From: JBJHCA01 sp050485785
GTDB lineage: Bacteria > Bacteroidota > Bacteroidia > Chitinophagales > Saprospiraceae
Assembly: GCA_050485785.1 (NCBI GenBank)
Contig: JBJHCA010000001.1
Span: 1-64,000 of the forward strand
Direction of reading: 5' to 3'
DNA length: 64,000 nt
Of this stretch, positions 32,881 to 42,638 are shown piece after piece (position 1 is the first letter of the stretch; each line of letters begins with the position of its first letter). The notes under the pieces were generated by a model. It was not told the origin of the DNA. It saw nothing but the letters and a program-made list of their open reading frames with translations, and searched no databases. Made by a program: the position numbers and the translations under genes.

Positions 32881-35055
32881 TCAGGGCTTGATACGCTCGA
32901 TAAACTCTTCTTCCGATATGATCTCCACCGTACCCAGTGCCTCGGCTTTACTGAGCTTTGAACCCGCTTTTTCACCTGCTACCAGTATGTCGAGATTTCT
33001 GCTGACTGCAGAAATAACCCTGGCACCGGCTTGTTCGGCCATGGCTTCTGCCGCTGTGCGGGTAAAATGCTGCAAACTACCGGTAAACAGTATGGACTTG
33101 CCCGCAAGTGGCAGGCCATTGGCACTACCACCTTCTGTTGAAACCACACCATCCTGCATTGTGTCAGCACTTTTACGCGAGGTTTGCAGATTGACACCAA
33201 GCTGTTCCAGCTGATTGAGCAGTTCAACATTCCTGTCCAGGGCAAAAAATTCCCGGATATTGTTGGCTACTACCGGACCAATGTCCTTAATGGAGGTGAG
33301 TTCTTCTTCACTTTTGTGCCCCAGCTCACGGATATCGTCAACCTGAGCGGTGAGGATTTTGGCTGCTCGTTTACCCACATGATGAATGCCCAGCCCGTAA
33401 AGCAATCTGGCGGCAGGGCGGTTTTTTGCGGCTTCAATGGCAGCTTTGAGATTCTCGACACTTTTTTCACCAAATCCTTCCTCTTGAAGGATTCGCTCGA
33501 AATTGAGCCCGAATACATCAGCATACGATCTGAGTATTCCCATCCGGTAGAATTTTTCCACCAGTTGCCGGCCCAAGCCATCAATATCCATGGCATCTTT
33601 CGACACGAAATGAATGAGCTTTTGCAATAGCTGTGCTTCGCAATGTGGATTGACGCATCGCCATGCAGCTTCACTGCGGATTTTTTGCAGTGGAGCCTGA
33701 CAGGAAGGACAATTTTCCGGAAACCGGATCTCTGTCTCATGGCCGGTTCTCAGCTCGGGAAACGACTTGACCACGTAGGGTATAACATCGCCGGCACGTT
33801 CTACCAGCACTGTATCCCCAATCCTGATATCGCGGCTAGTGATGAACTCTTCGTTATGCAGTGAAATAGATGAAACCGTAACCCCGGCAAGCTGCACCGG
33901 TTCAATTTTAGCAACTGGAGTTACTGCACCTACCTTCCCCACCTGAAACTCCACGTTCAGCAGGCGAGATGTGGCCTGCCGGGCTTTGAATTTCAAGGCT
34001 ACTGCCCAGCGCGGATGATGGCTGGTTGAGCCACATTGCTGCTGAAGGTCATAGCGGTCAACTTTAATCACTACCCCGTCTGTTTCATAGGGCAGTTTGT
34101 CGCGGACCTCCTCCAGTTTTTCACAAAAAGTTATCACAGAACCAATACCGTCCAGTGTCTTGTTCATGGGCATGTCAAGAGGCACCTTAAACCCAAGTTC
34201 ATTCAGGAGGGCAATGGATTCAGAATGACTTTGAAGTTGCCGGGTTATATCCTCTCCCTGCCGGTTATAGGCCACGGCTATCTGGTAAACAAAAGCTTCC
34301 AGTCCTCTGCGAACCACTTCGGCACTGTCTTTTACCCGCATGGCACCGGTGGCGGCATTGCGTGCATTGGCCAAAAGGGTTTCTCCGGCTTCCAGGCGAT
34401 TTTGGTTCACCCGTTGAAACACATCCTTGCGAATCACCACTTCACCCCGCAATTCTACTCGATGCAGGCCAAAAGCTGAAAAATTTGCCCGCACCGGAAT
34501 GGAGCGCATAGCCCGGGCATTGCCGGTGATCAGCTCACCGTATTCTCCATTGCCGCGGGTAGCACCTCTGGTAAGCAGATCGTCCTCGTATTGAAGTACA
34601 ATCGAGCCTCCGTCAAACTTGGGTTCAACATGATAGCGAACCTGTTCGTGGTCTGCCAATCCGCAGTGATTGCGCACCCGTTTGTCAAACGCAAGAAGGT
34701 CGTCGGCATGGAAGGCATTGGCCAAACTCAGCATGGGACTCCAATGTCTGACTGCCGGAAGATCGTCGCTCATATCACTGCCTACGCGATCAGTAGGACT
34801 GCCGGCAAGCTTATAGTTTGGATACTGTGCCTCAAGACGAAGCAAAAAGTGGTACAGCTCATCATATTCCTGATCGCTGATAAGGGGATCATCCTGTATG
34901 TAATACCGCCATTCGTGATACCGGATTACATCGGCCAAAGCCTGCATCAGCCCGGGTACTTCATCATCTTTGGGCGTGTGACGGCATTGCGCGGCCACAG
35001 CCCTGGTTTCCTCCATCCATTTGCCGGCATCGGCATGCAGTTGAAGCTTCTTCAT
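32881..35055 (-). CDS. ligA: NAD-dependent DNA ligase
   Basis: The 724-residue enzyme has the Ia domain (YYIQDDPLISDQEYDEL), adenylation motif VEPKFDGGSI with catalytic Lys146, OB domain, Cys4 zinc finger (CPSCQAPL, CVNPHCEAQ), helix-hairpin-helix repeats and a C-terminal BRCT domain (about 645-724). It seals nicks during replication and repair using NAD+. It is about 50 residues longer than E. coli LigA, with an N-terminal extension of about 30 residues and a linker before BRCT. dnaX ends 10 bp upstream, so dnaX-ligA is likely an operon. Confidence 0.95.
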   Translation of the reverse strand: MKKLQLHADAGKWMEETRAVAAQCRHTPKDDEVPGLMQALADVIRYHEWRYYIQDDPLISDQEYDELYHFLLRLEAQYPNYKLAGSPTDRVGSDMSDDLPAVRHWSPMLSLANAFHADDLLAFDKRVRNHCGLADHEQVRYHVEPKFDGGSIVLQYEDDLLTRGATRGNGEYGELITGNARAMRSIPVRANFSAFGLHRVELRGEVVIRKDVFQRVNQNRLEAGETLLANARNAATGAMRVKDSAEVVRRGLEAFVYQIAVAYNRQGEDITRQLQSHSESIALLNELGFKVPLDMPMNKTLDGIGSVITFCEKLEEVRDKLPYETDGVVIKVDRYDLQQQCGSTSHHPRWAVALKFKARQATSRLLNVEFQVGKVGAVTPVAKIEPVQLAGVTVSSISLHNEEFITSRDIRIGDTVLVERAGDVIPYVVKSFPELRTGHETEIRFPENCPSCQAPLQKIRSEAAWRCVNPHCEAQLLQKLIHFVSKDAMDIDGLGRQLVEKFYRMGILRSYADVFGLNFERILQEEGFGEKSVENLKAAIEAAKNRPAARLLYGLGIHHVGKRAAKILTAQVDDIRELGHKSEEELTSIKDIGPVVANNIREFFALDRNVELLNQLEQLGVNLQTSRKSADTMQDGVVSTEGGSANGLPLAGKSILFTGSLQHFTRTAAEAMAEQAGARVISAVSRNLDILVAGEKAGSKLSKAEALGTVEIISEEEFIERIKP

Positions 35056-35065
35056 TACTTTGTGC

Positions 35066-36937
35066 TTATTGGGTAGTCAGATCAAACAGGTCGCGAAGAT
35101 GCTCTATTTCCGGGTTGATCTCGCGAAGCTGACGGTATTTTTCGGTTTCGCTCAGCAAATGTCCGGGCTTGGGTCGTTCGGGTTCAGACGCTTTCAATGT
35201 CTTGTCGACCTTGATTCTGATCTCAAAGAGCTCCCCACCGCAAAGTTCATTGATCACCGGAGTAAAATCGGCAGTATCCAGAATCGCTGCCTGAGCCATT
35301 TGGCTGCTCACATGCAACCAGGCAGCGTCTTCATCGGGTTTCCACACTGCACCGGCCAGTATTCCCTTCAGCGAATTGTTGGCATGCTTTTCCATGTAGT
35401 CCCTGAGCGCTTGCTGCAGCTTTTCCTGAACGGGAACCTCGTTTGATTTCTTTTTCCGGGCCTCCTCCGATTCCTGTTTGGCCTTCACTTTCAGTGCCTG
35501 AAAACTGGGAAGGGTCTCCATTTCCAGGTCTGAATTTTTCATGGCTGTTGCTTCTGTCCGGGCAACTTCTGTTGCTGATATTGCCGGTTGTGGTACGGTA
35601 ACTGCAGAATCAGAATCGGTAGATTGAGGTGATGTGATTTCAGCGGAGGTACCGGGATTTTTATTTTGGATATCTCTTTGTTGTGCACGGTCATCGGTTT
35701 TAGCCTTGCTGCCTGTTTTGACGGGGGACTCTTTTCCGGCATGTCCCGTCTGATATTCTGTCGGTTCCTGTACACGAGGAGTGGGCATATTCATAACAAC
35801 TCCCGGGTTGGAAGTGCCGGAGGACAGCGGTGTCCCTGTAAGCAGCCTGTTGACGTGACACATTTTTATCAGTGCCGTTTCCAAGTGAAGCCGTTTGTTT
35901 CTGGCAAGCCTGAAGTCAGCATCACACCGCGAAGCAATGTTGAGTAGAGATAAGATCAGATTGTCTGTACTCTGTGCAGCCTGTAACATGTACCGTTGCT
36001 TCACACTGTCTGTAACATCCAGAATTCCCACGGTATCTTCAAATCTGCACATCAGCAAATGGCGCAAATGCTCGGTGATGCCTTGTAAAAAATGATCGGG
36101 TTCAAATCCCAGCCGCATGATCTCATCGGTCAGTACAAGCATGGCGGGAATGTCTTCCTCTTGAATACTGTCAAAAGCCCTGAAGAAATAGTCGTAGTCA
36201 AGGATATGGAGTTGCCTGATCACATCCTGATAACGGAGGTTGTTATTGCCGGCACTTACCAGTCGGTCAAACAGGGAAAGAGCATCGCGTAATGCGCCGT
36301 CAGCTTTTTCTGCAATAATGTGCAGGGCTTGTTCCTCGGCATCTATGTTTTCGGTTTTGCAGATGTTTTTCAGGTGCAAAGTCATGTCTGCCACGCTTAT
36401 CCTGCTGAAATCGTAAATCTGACAGCGCGACAGTATGGTGGGCAGTATTTTGTGTTTCTCGGTGGTTGCCAGTATAAATATGGCGTAATCCGGCGGCTCT
36501 TCCAGTGTTTTCAAAAAAGCGTTGAAGGCTGATGGCGAGAGCATGTGCACCTCATCAATAATGTACACTTTATAAGAGCCTTGCTGAGGCATATAGCGCA
36601 CCTGATCAACCAGGGTACGAATGTTATCCACAGAGTTATGGGAAGCAGCATCCAGTTCTGCAATATTGACCGATTTGTTCTGGAGAAATGCGCGGCATGA
36701 GCTGCATTCATTGCAAGGCTCGTTGCTTTCGTCCGGTTTTTCGCAGTTGATCACTTTGGCCAGAATTCTGGCACAGGTGGTTTTTCCTACGCCCCTGGGG
36801 CCGCAAAACAGGAATGCATGGGCAAGTTTATTGCTTTTGAGTGCATTTTTCAGTGTTTCAGTTACGTGTTCCTGACCAATAACCTCATCAAATCTTACCG
36901 GTCTGTATTTTCGTGCGGATACTAAAAAATCTCTCAT
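35066..36937 (-). CDS. dnaX: DNA polymerase III subunit gamma/tau
   Basis: About 623 residues from ATG at 36937 (MRDFLVSARKYRPVRF, the usual Bacteroidota start; a longer frame begins at 36961). The AAA+ clamp-loader region has the Walker A FCGPRGVGKTT, a zinc-binding CNECSSCRAF and the DEVHMLS Walker B. After the third domain (to about 370) comes a polar, low-complexity linker (about 375-470) and a tau C-terminal domain. The linker contains dispersed element copy D (QQRDIQNKN). It loads sliding clamps and dimerises the replicative polymerase. ligA follows by 10 bp. Confidence 0.94.
   Translation of the reverse strand: MRDFLVSARKYRPVRFDEVIGQEHVTETLKNALKSNKLAHAFLFCGPRGVGKTTCARILAKVINCEKPDESNEPCNECSSCRAFLQNKSVNIAELDAASHNSVDNIRTLVDQVRYMPQQGSYKVYIIDEVHMLSPSAFNAFLKTLEEPPDYAIFILATTEKHKILPTILSRCQIYDFSRISVADMTLHLKNICKTENIDAEEQALHIIAEKADGALRDALSLFDRLVSAGNNNLRYQDVIRQLHILDYDYFFRAFDSIQEEDIPAMLVLTDEIMRLGFEPDHFLQGITEHLRHLLMCRFEDTVGILDVTDSVKQRYMLQAAQSTDNLILSLLNIASRCDADFRLARNKRLHLETALIKMCHVNRLLTGTPLSSGTSNPGVVMNMPTPRVQEPTEYQTGHAGKESPVKTGSKAKTDDRAQQRDIQNKNPGTSAEITSPQSTDSDSAVTVPQPAISATEVARTEATAMKNSDLEMETLPSFQALKVKAKQESEEARKKKSNEVPVQEKLQQALRDYMEKHANNSLKGILAGAVWKPDEDAAWLHVSSQMAQAAILDTADFTPVINELCGGELFEIRIKVDKTLKASEPERPKPGHLLSETEKYRQLREINPEIEHLRDLFDLTTQ
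35658..35683 (+). repeat. Dispersed element core inside dnaX, copy D
   Basis: Plus-strand T-rich tract then GGATATCTCTTTGTTG. It is antisense to dnaX, whose linker reads QQRDIQNKN there (about residues 418-426). The frame is undisturbed. Confidence 0.5.
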
Positions 36938-37185
36938 GTTGCTGGTTTTTACTGTCGGCAATGACCTTTATCCCCGGAGTCACAATCCTGACTTTCACTG
37001 TTTCACGTCCGTCACTGTAAAGTTTCCACCCAATGAAATTCAGGCATACGAGGGATAGTAGTTTGCAGTGCTGCGGGCTGAACTAAACCACACAGCGATG
37101 CAAAAATTGCGCAGGTAAAGGTACGTAAATTACAGGCTATTTTCAGTTGAAAAAGCCCAAACAGCTGCTTACCTGGAAATCCGGC

Positions 37186-38415
37186 TTAATTCAATGCACT
37201 ACCTGGCCGGGATGTATTCGCTTCAAAAGCTTCAAAGTCAAAGCTAAGGGTAAACCTCAGGGTATTGTCCAGCGGATTGCGCTGACTATTGACCGGTATC
37301 AGGTAGCTGAAGTCAAGGCCAAATACGTTGTATTTTAAACCGAGACCCAGGGTAATGTACTTTCTGTTGCCTTTGGTACGATGCTCGTTAAAGTATCCGG
37401 TTCTTATGGCAAACAACCTGTCATACCAATATTCCACACCAATGGAATAGTTGATTTCGGCCATTTCTTCCATAAAACCGCCCGGTGCATCGTAAAACGA
37501 TTTGATCATGGCGTCTATCAGTCCCACATCTTTCCATGACATGTCATTGTCGGTGGAAGGGATGGGCGTAGGCACCATCAGTTTATTGAAATCAGTGAGA
37601 AACACCAGTGCATTGTATTCGTCAATTTCAATATCCAGCCCCGCACCGATACCGAGATTGGTGGGAATAAAATCCCGTTGAGTTCTGTCGGCACTGGCCG
37701 TATAGGAAATGGTAGGCCCGATATTGGTGGCTGCGGCACCGGCCGAAAAGGTACCTTTGTTTTCGCCCAGGGTAACCGGCCTGCGGTAAGTAACCGAAAT
37801 GTCACCTGCTGCGGTTCGGCCCGGTTCAATAATCTGGGATCCTACTTGTGCACCTGTGGCCAGTGATGAGTAAATGTATTTCAGGGCCAGGCTGGCTGAA
37901 AAATGATCGCTCAGTTTCCTGGCATAAGCGGCACTGAATTCAAACTCCCTGGGTTTTCCGGTCCCCTGAGGTGTGCCGTTATCATCGCGGTAATCAATTT
38001 CACCGAGTGAGAAAAACCGAAGACTAAGCCCAAAAGTTTGCATATCATCCACTTTGTAAAACGAAGACAGATATGCCATGTAGATATCGTTAAGCCCCAG
38101 TGCCCTGAGCCATGGAGTATAAGTAATAGCCACACCAAACTGATCGTCGATAAAGGCCAGATTCGATGGATTGAAATGCATCGCATTGGCATCGGGCGAC
38201 ATAGCAATACCGGCATCGCCCATGGCACCACTCCGGGCATTGGGTGTGATCCGCAAAAAGGGAACGGCGGTGAGGATTGAATTGGGGCAGGGAGTACCGT
38301 CCGGCAACTCAAGCCTGCCGGTAAACGGGTTGATAAAACATTGTCCCTGTGCCAGTGTGTCCTGCACAAAAATGGTGAAGGCCAGTAGGGTAAATGCTAA
38401 GTATTTGATATTCAT
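37186..38415 (-). CDS. porV: PorV (LptO), T9SS outer membrane protein
   Basis: The 409-residue protein has a signal peptide ending near QDTLAQ and a beta-barrel of the FadL-like PorV type, with the family start FLRITPNARSGAMGDAGIA and the NAMHFNPSNLAF motif. PorV collects T9SS cargo from the translocon and works with the PorU sortase on the surface. It is directly downstream of porU on the same strand (80 bp), the classical tandem. A -7 element at 38444-38451 may give an extra transcript. Confidence 0.93.
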   Translation of the reverse strand: MNIKYLAFTLLAFTIFVQDTLAQGQCFINPFTGRLELPDGTPCPNSILTAVPFLRITPNARSGAMGDAGIAMSPDANAMHFNPSNLAFIDDQFGVAITYTPWLRALGLNDIYMAYLSSFYKVDDMQTFGLSLRFFSLGEIDYRDDNGTPQGTGKPREFEFSAAYARKLSDHFSASLALKYIYSSLATGAQVGSQIIEPGRTAAGDISVTYRRPVTLGENKGTFSAGAAATNIGPTISYTASADRTQRDFIPTNLGIGAGLDIEIDEYNALVFLTDFNKLMVPTPIPSTDNDMSWKDVGLIDAMIKSFYDAPGGFMEEMAEINYSIGVEYWYDRLFAIRTGYFNEHRTKGNRKYITLGLGLKYNVFGLDFSYLIPVNSQRNPLDNTLRFTLSFDFEAFEANTSRPGSALN

Positions 38416-38443
38416 ATAATCGTGTAATGTTCTTAGAGCGGTG

Positions 38444-38451
38444 CAAAAGTA
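38444..38451 (-). promoter_or_regulatory. Candidate internal -7 promoter element for porV
   Basis: Minus-strand TACTTTTG, fitting TAnnTTTG, 29 nt before the porV ATG. It would allow porV to be made independently of porU. Confidence 0.45.
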
Positions 38452-38495
38452 CGGATTAATGCTTGCATTAACCGAATTCTCAAACGCCCTTTTGA

Positions 38496-41400
38496 TTATT
38501 TAAGTATGACCAGTTTTTCAAAGTCTGATTCAGCTTGCTGATGTGTTCCGTTCATGCCGGGTGTCCGGACGCGAACTTTGTATACGTAAGTGCCCCGCCC
38601 AATGCGGTCACCAAAATCATCCAGCCCGTCCCACATAATGCCCGTTACCCGGTTTCCTTCGGCCATAACCTGCTGCTGAATAGTTTTTATCAGCCTGCCC
38701 GAAATGGTATAGATCTGTACCTGAACATCAAAAACCAGATCATTGAGGTTGTGCTCAAACATGAACTGGGTTTGCGTAGTAAAAGGGTTGGGGTAGTTGA
38801 GTACATGCCGCAATGCAATATTGGCCTTCCCGGCCACCACAAACTCCGTCCGGGCTTCGGCAGAGTTGTTGTAAACATCCCAGGCTTTCACCCGGATCTC
38901 ATGGCGGCCTTCCTCAAGATTCCTCAGCGGATACCTCACCTCGCCTTTGCGGAAATCATCCATCGCGGCTTCATAGAAGTCGTTGAGAATAAAAGTTTGT
39001 GCAGGGTCTTCATCCAGTACGGCTGTTAGATCGTGGCCAATGCCACTGCCGGTAATATTGATACCGCTTTCATCATACAGCTTTACCAGCAGTATTGGGT
39101 TTTCATCGGTTAATCCTCCAAACACAAAGCTTTCGTCATTCATGTAGAGTTCAATTTCAGGACCCTGATTATCCGCTACGGCACCTTGATAAGTACCACC
39201 AATTTTAAAGCGGTTTTCATAGCCATGGGCATGCCGGCTTATATGATCGTGTGCGTGATAAGAAATTTTGCCATGCCCAATTTCGTAATTGATGTCTTTA
39301 GGCACGATAAAGCTGAAAGTAAACTCACCGTTGTTTACGGTAGCGTTGCCCCGAAACAACACATTCCTCTGAACCTGAAAAGTTCGTACCGGGCTAGAAG
39401 GTTTGTTTCCCAGTGTGGACAGGGTGGCTACTTTGTCAAAAACCGTAGGTGTGATCACTCCGCTGAAGTCTGTGGCTTTGCTTCCATCGGGGTTGAGTAC
39501 TTCACCGGTAATGGTTACATGTTGCAGCGCTTCAATAACCACAGTTGAATCCGGTGCCTGACCATTGATGGTATTGGTCACTACCGTTTTGCGAGGCATC
39601 CGCATTCGCATTGAAGGATCGCCGAGCAGGGCAAATTTTCGGGAATTGGCTATAAAGGCTCCGGAATTTTCTTTGCCCAGCCTTAGCACTTCACCAATGG
39701 GTAGATATTCTCCATTCGGTTCTTTATACATAAGGAACTCGAAAGTGGACCCGATGAGCCGGGCATTGGATTGAGAGGTTACAACTCTGACAGTTGTCAT
39801 TAAAGCTATAGCTCCACCGTTGGTTTTACTGAGAAGGTACTCTCCTGCACTCAGAAAATCCGGATCATCAAACGGCCCGAATGTGCATGTGGCTGTAACA
39901 ACCAATGGCAATCTGTCAAAATTCTCCCATGTTTGCATGTGTTCAAGCTGCAATACCCTCTCTTGTGTCCAGCCTGTAGGTCCGCCATGTCCCATAAAAT
40001 TGAGGATATGCGTTCCTCTGAAAATATGATTATTGATGGCTTCAGTAACTCCCGGATAACGGGGATCACCAAGAGTGGACACCCGGGTGAATGCATCCAG
40101 ATATACTTTATCGATGTTAAATACCAGGTTGCCTAACCTTACATCTTCGGCTATTTTGTCAGCTTCATTGATATGCTCATTACTGTCTCCATCATCAGCT
40201 ACAAAAACGATCCTGTTGAGCCAGTCACCCAGTACCACGGGGGAAGTTTCGTAGTGAATGATCTTATTAACCAGAGTATTGGCATCTGTAACCGAACGAG
40301 CCGGTAACCTGCCAATGGCTATATCGAGTCCGCCTCCATTGATATTGCCTTCGTGGTCATCAAGCAGACCGAAATAGTCATCGGAAGTATAGCTGCCCAG
40401 CGGATTGGTGCCGTTGGCCGTTTGGTAGGTGATGATAAAATGATCGGGGTCATTCACCTGCCGGTTGTTTTTGGGATCAAATGATCCATCGCCAAACAGC
40501 AGAAGATATTTAAAACCCGGGTGTTTGTCGTAAACCATTTTGACGAAGTTCCTGACTGCACTGACGTCCTGATGCCCTCCGGTAAAATGATTATATATAT
40601 CCTGAATGTCAACGGTAATAATGGTGAGGTCATCCATGGAAACGCGATGCTGGGCAAGCTGAAACACGGTCTGCTCAAACTTGCGATGGTATATAATCAC
40701 CATATCCGGTGTGCCTGTGTTATGCAGATTGTACACCGAAACCGCAGGTTGGGGCGTGGGAGCAGGCAGATTGCCGGGTTGAAATACCGTAAAAAACCTC
40801 ACTTGGTCGGCAGGACGCTTAAAGCGGATATTGTTTCCTACATGTTCTGCCTCCAGGGCTGTAGGGTTATGGAAATCCGTCACATCCCAAACAACAGGCA
40901 TAATTCCACCGGTACTGATCATATATCCGGCTTCCGGGTGTTCTGTGCTTTCAATATCCGTAATGAATAGTTGAGTACCTGAAAAGTTGAGATGCCTTCT
41001 TGCCATGATCTCGATGTAGTCCAGCCAGCCTTCGGATGTGCTGGTAATGCGCTGAAAGTTGACATTGACCTGGATATTGCTCTGATTGGGCGGCATCCAC
41101 TCCATATTAACCTGACCGGTGTGAGCGTAAATGTTGTTTGGCCCGGAATGGACATTAGGAATAGTAACCGAGCCGGTCTGTCCATGAGCACTAACCTGAA
41201 ATGTGGCTGCGTTGCCTGATCCCAGAGCCCGTGAAGCAAACCTGGCTGTGAGTTTTACCGGGTGTGAAGTCATGATGCCGGGAAACTGAAAATTGAACTC
41301 CCGCTGCAGGGTAAACCTGAAATGCTCGCCAAACCAGTCTTTGCCCGATCCGCTGGAAAAAACACTATAATCCAACAGGTTGACCAGCTCCTGTTCATGT

Positions 41401-42392
41401 CGTTGTACTTCATCAAATGAAGTGGTGGTGTAAACAGCGTTACCTCCGGCAAAAGCGCTTATTATGCGTTTTGCACCGGTTGTCTGGGTAGAAATTTTAA
41501 GCAAGTAATGGATTTCGTTGGTATACAGATGAGTAGTTCGGGTAAGTCGATTTTCGGCAGCATTATAGGATACAGGCATAGTGCCTTCGGCATAGAGGAG
41601 GATGTGATCGCCGGAATTGAACTGGCCGTTTTGGGCACCTTCAAAATGGATGGCCATTTCAGGCAGCTCCTTAAAATAGTCTTCACTTAGCATTTCGGGC
41701 AGCATTTGCCCGCCGATTCCGTAAACCCGGATTTGTCCGGGATGGATATTGTCAAGTTGCGAAATACCCAGTGTGTTTTTAAGAAACTGGTAATCGAGCT
41801 TGTACATCCCTGACTGGGTAACGCTGAAGCGATAGACGGAATCGCCGGCTACATTTCCGGCCAGTGAAGATTGTGAAGGCCATGCATCACGAGAGCCGGC
41901 AAAAGCCTGATCAGGCATCATGGTGAGTTCCAGTTCAAAGTCCAGTAATCTTTCGGGTTGACCTGTGCGGTTTAATCTGACCGGCGTTAACGTGATATGT
42001 GCAAAATGCCGGTCCCGGGAACGCACTACTTCGGCATGTACCGTAAAATCAGCGTCCGGAATGGTCAATGACTCACCCTGCCGCAGCCGGAGTGTTTCGG
42101 TAGACTGTCGCACAATTCTCGCACTGACCCGGGCCATGGCAGGCACTTCAATACGGTGTGAGTAAAGAGGTAGTTCAGGGAAAGATTCATGGTATTCGGC
42201 GTGCTCAAAATAGAGGCGGTAAACTGTTTTTCCACCGGGAAGCTGCTCGGTCAAAAGTTGTTCGGCCCAGTGGAGGGTGTCTGAAACCCTGACAATGTTT
42301 TGGGCCGCCACAAAATGTGATGTAAAAAAGAAAAAAATTGCTGAAATACAGCACACATTAAGCCCTGAAAAAAAGTACCTGTATACCCTCAT
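38496..42392 (-). CDS. porU: PorU, T9SS C-terminal signal peptidase/sortase
   Basis: The 1298-residue gingipain-type (C25) protein has an N-terminal signal, a long beta-rich prodomain, and the cysteine protease core with His802 (FMGHGGPTGW) and Cys836 (ATCTFGPFDD). The end has a FlgD-like/T9SS sorting-like domain (YPNPFTTQTQFMFEHN, SGRLIKTI, GRGTYVYKVRV). PorU cuts the sorting domain from T9SS cargo and attaches cargo to A-LPS. It lies upstream of porV and divergent from porP. No frame break was seen along the whole length. Confidence 0.94.
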   Translation of the reverse strand: MRVYRYFFSGLNVCCISAIFFFFTSHFVAAQNIVRVSDTLHWAEQLLTEQLPGGKTVYRLYFEHAEYHESFPELPLYSHRIEVPAMARVSARIVRQSTETLRLRQGESLTIPDADFTVHAEVVRSRDRHFAHITLTPVRLNRTGQPERLLDFELELTMMPDQAFAGSRDAWPSQSSLAGNVAGDSVYRFSVTQSGMYKLDYQFLKNTLGISQLDNIHPGQIRVYGIGGQMLPEMLSEDYFKELPEMAIHFEGAQNGQFNSGDHILLYAEGTMPVSYNAAENRLTRTTHLYTNEIHYLLKISTQTTGAKRIISAFAGGNAVYTTTSFDEVQRHEQELVNLLDYSVFSSGSGKDWFGEHFRFTLQREFNFQFPGIMTSHPVKLTARFASRALGSGNAATFQVSAHGQTGSVTIPNVHSGPNNIYAHTGQVNMEWMPPNQSNIQVNVNFQRITSTSEGWLDYIEIMARRHLNFSGTQLFITDIESTEHPEAGYMISTGGIMPVVWDVTDFHNPTALEAEHVGNNIRFKRPADQVRFFTVFQPGNLPAPTPQPAVSVYNLHNTGTPDMVIIYHRKFEQTVFQLAQHRVSMDDLTIITVDIQDIYNHFTGGHQDVSAVRNFVKMVYDKHPGFKYLLLFGDGSFDPKNNRQVNDPDHFIITYQTANGTNPLGSYTSDDYFGLLDDHEGNINGGGLDIAIGRLPARSVTDANTLVNKIIHYETSPVVLGDWLNRIVFVADDGDSNEHINEADKIAEDVRLGNLVFNIDKVYLDAFTRVSTLGDPRYPGVTEAINNHIFRGTHILNFMGHGGPTGWTQERVLQLEHMQTWENFDRLPLVVTATCTFGPFDDPDFLSAGEYLLSKTNGGAIALMTTVRVVTSQSNARLIGSTFEFLMYKEPNGEYLPIGEVLRLGKENSGAFIANSRKFALLGDPSMRMRMPRKTVVTNTINGQAPDSTVVIEALQHVTITGEVLNPDGSKATDFSGVITPTVFDKVATLSTLGNKPSSPVRTFQVQRNVLFRGNATVNNGEFTFSFIVPKDINYEIGHGKISYHAHDHISRHAHGYENRFKIGGTYQGAVADNQGPEIELYMNDESFVFGGLTDENPILLVKLYDESGINITGSGIGHDLTAVLDEDPAQTFILNDFYEAAMDDFRKGEVRYPLRNLEEGRHEIRVKAWDVYNNSAEARTEFVVAGKANIALRHVLNYPNPFTTQTQFMFEHNLNDLVFDVQVQIYTISGRLIKTIQQQVMAEGNRVTGIMWDGLDDFGDRIGRGTYVYKVRVRTPGMNGTHQQAESDFEKLVILK

Positions 42393-42610
42393 ACAAAAAA
42401 ATTTCGCCCCAAAATCGGTGATGTGAAGTTTGAACGACCACCTTTATGGCTGAATTGTTACAAAAATGTTAAAAAGCCGATAACCATGAATTAAAATGGC
42501 ACAAAGGGGCAATTTTTGGAAAAATGCACCGAGTCAGACCAAAACATGGTTATATTCGTTCTTTCGATGCGGGGTGAAAAGCCGGATGATGGCATGCGGT
42601 GAATTCGAAT

Positions 42611-42632
42611 TCTTATTGATAACTCTTTGTTG
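42611..42632 (+). repeat. Dispersed element core in porP leader, copy E
   Basis: TCTTATTGATAACTCTTTGT then TG, matching the core box, ending only 6 nt before the porP/sprF ATG at 42639. It therefore lies in the untranslated leader or overlaps the promoter. Confidence 0.5.
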
Positions 42633-42638
42633 AGGCGT

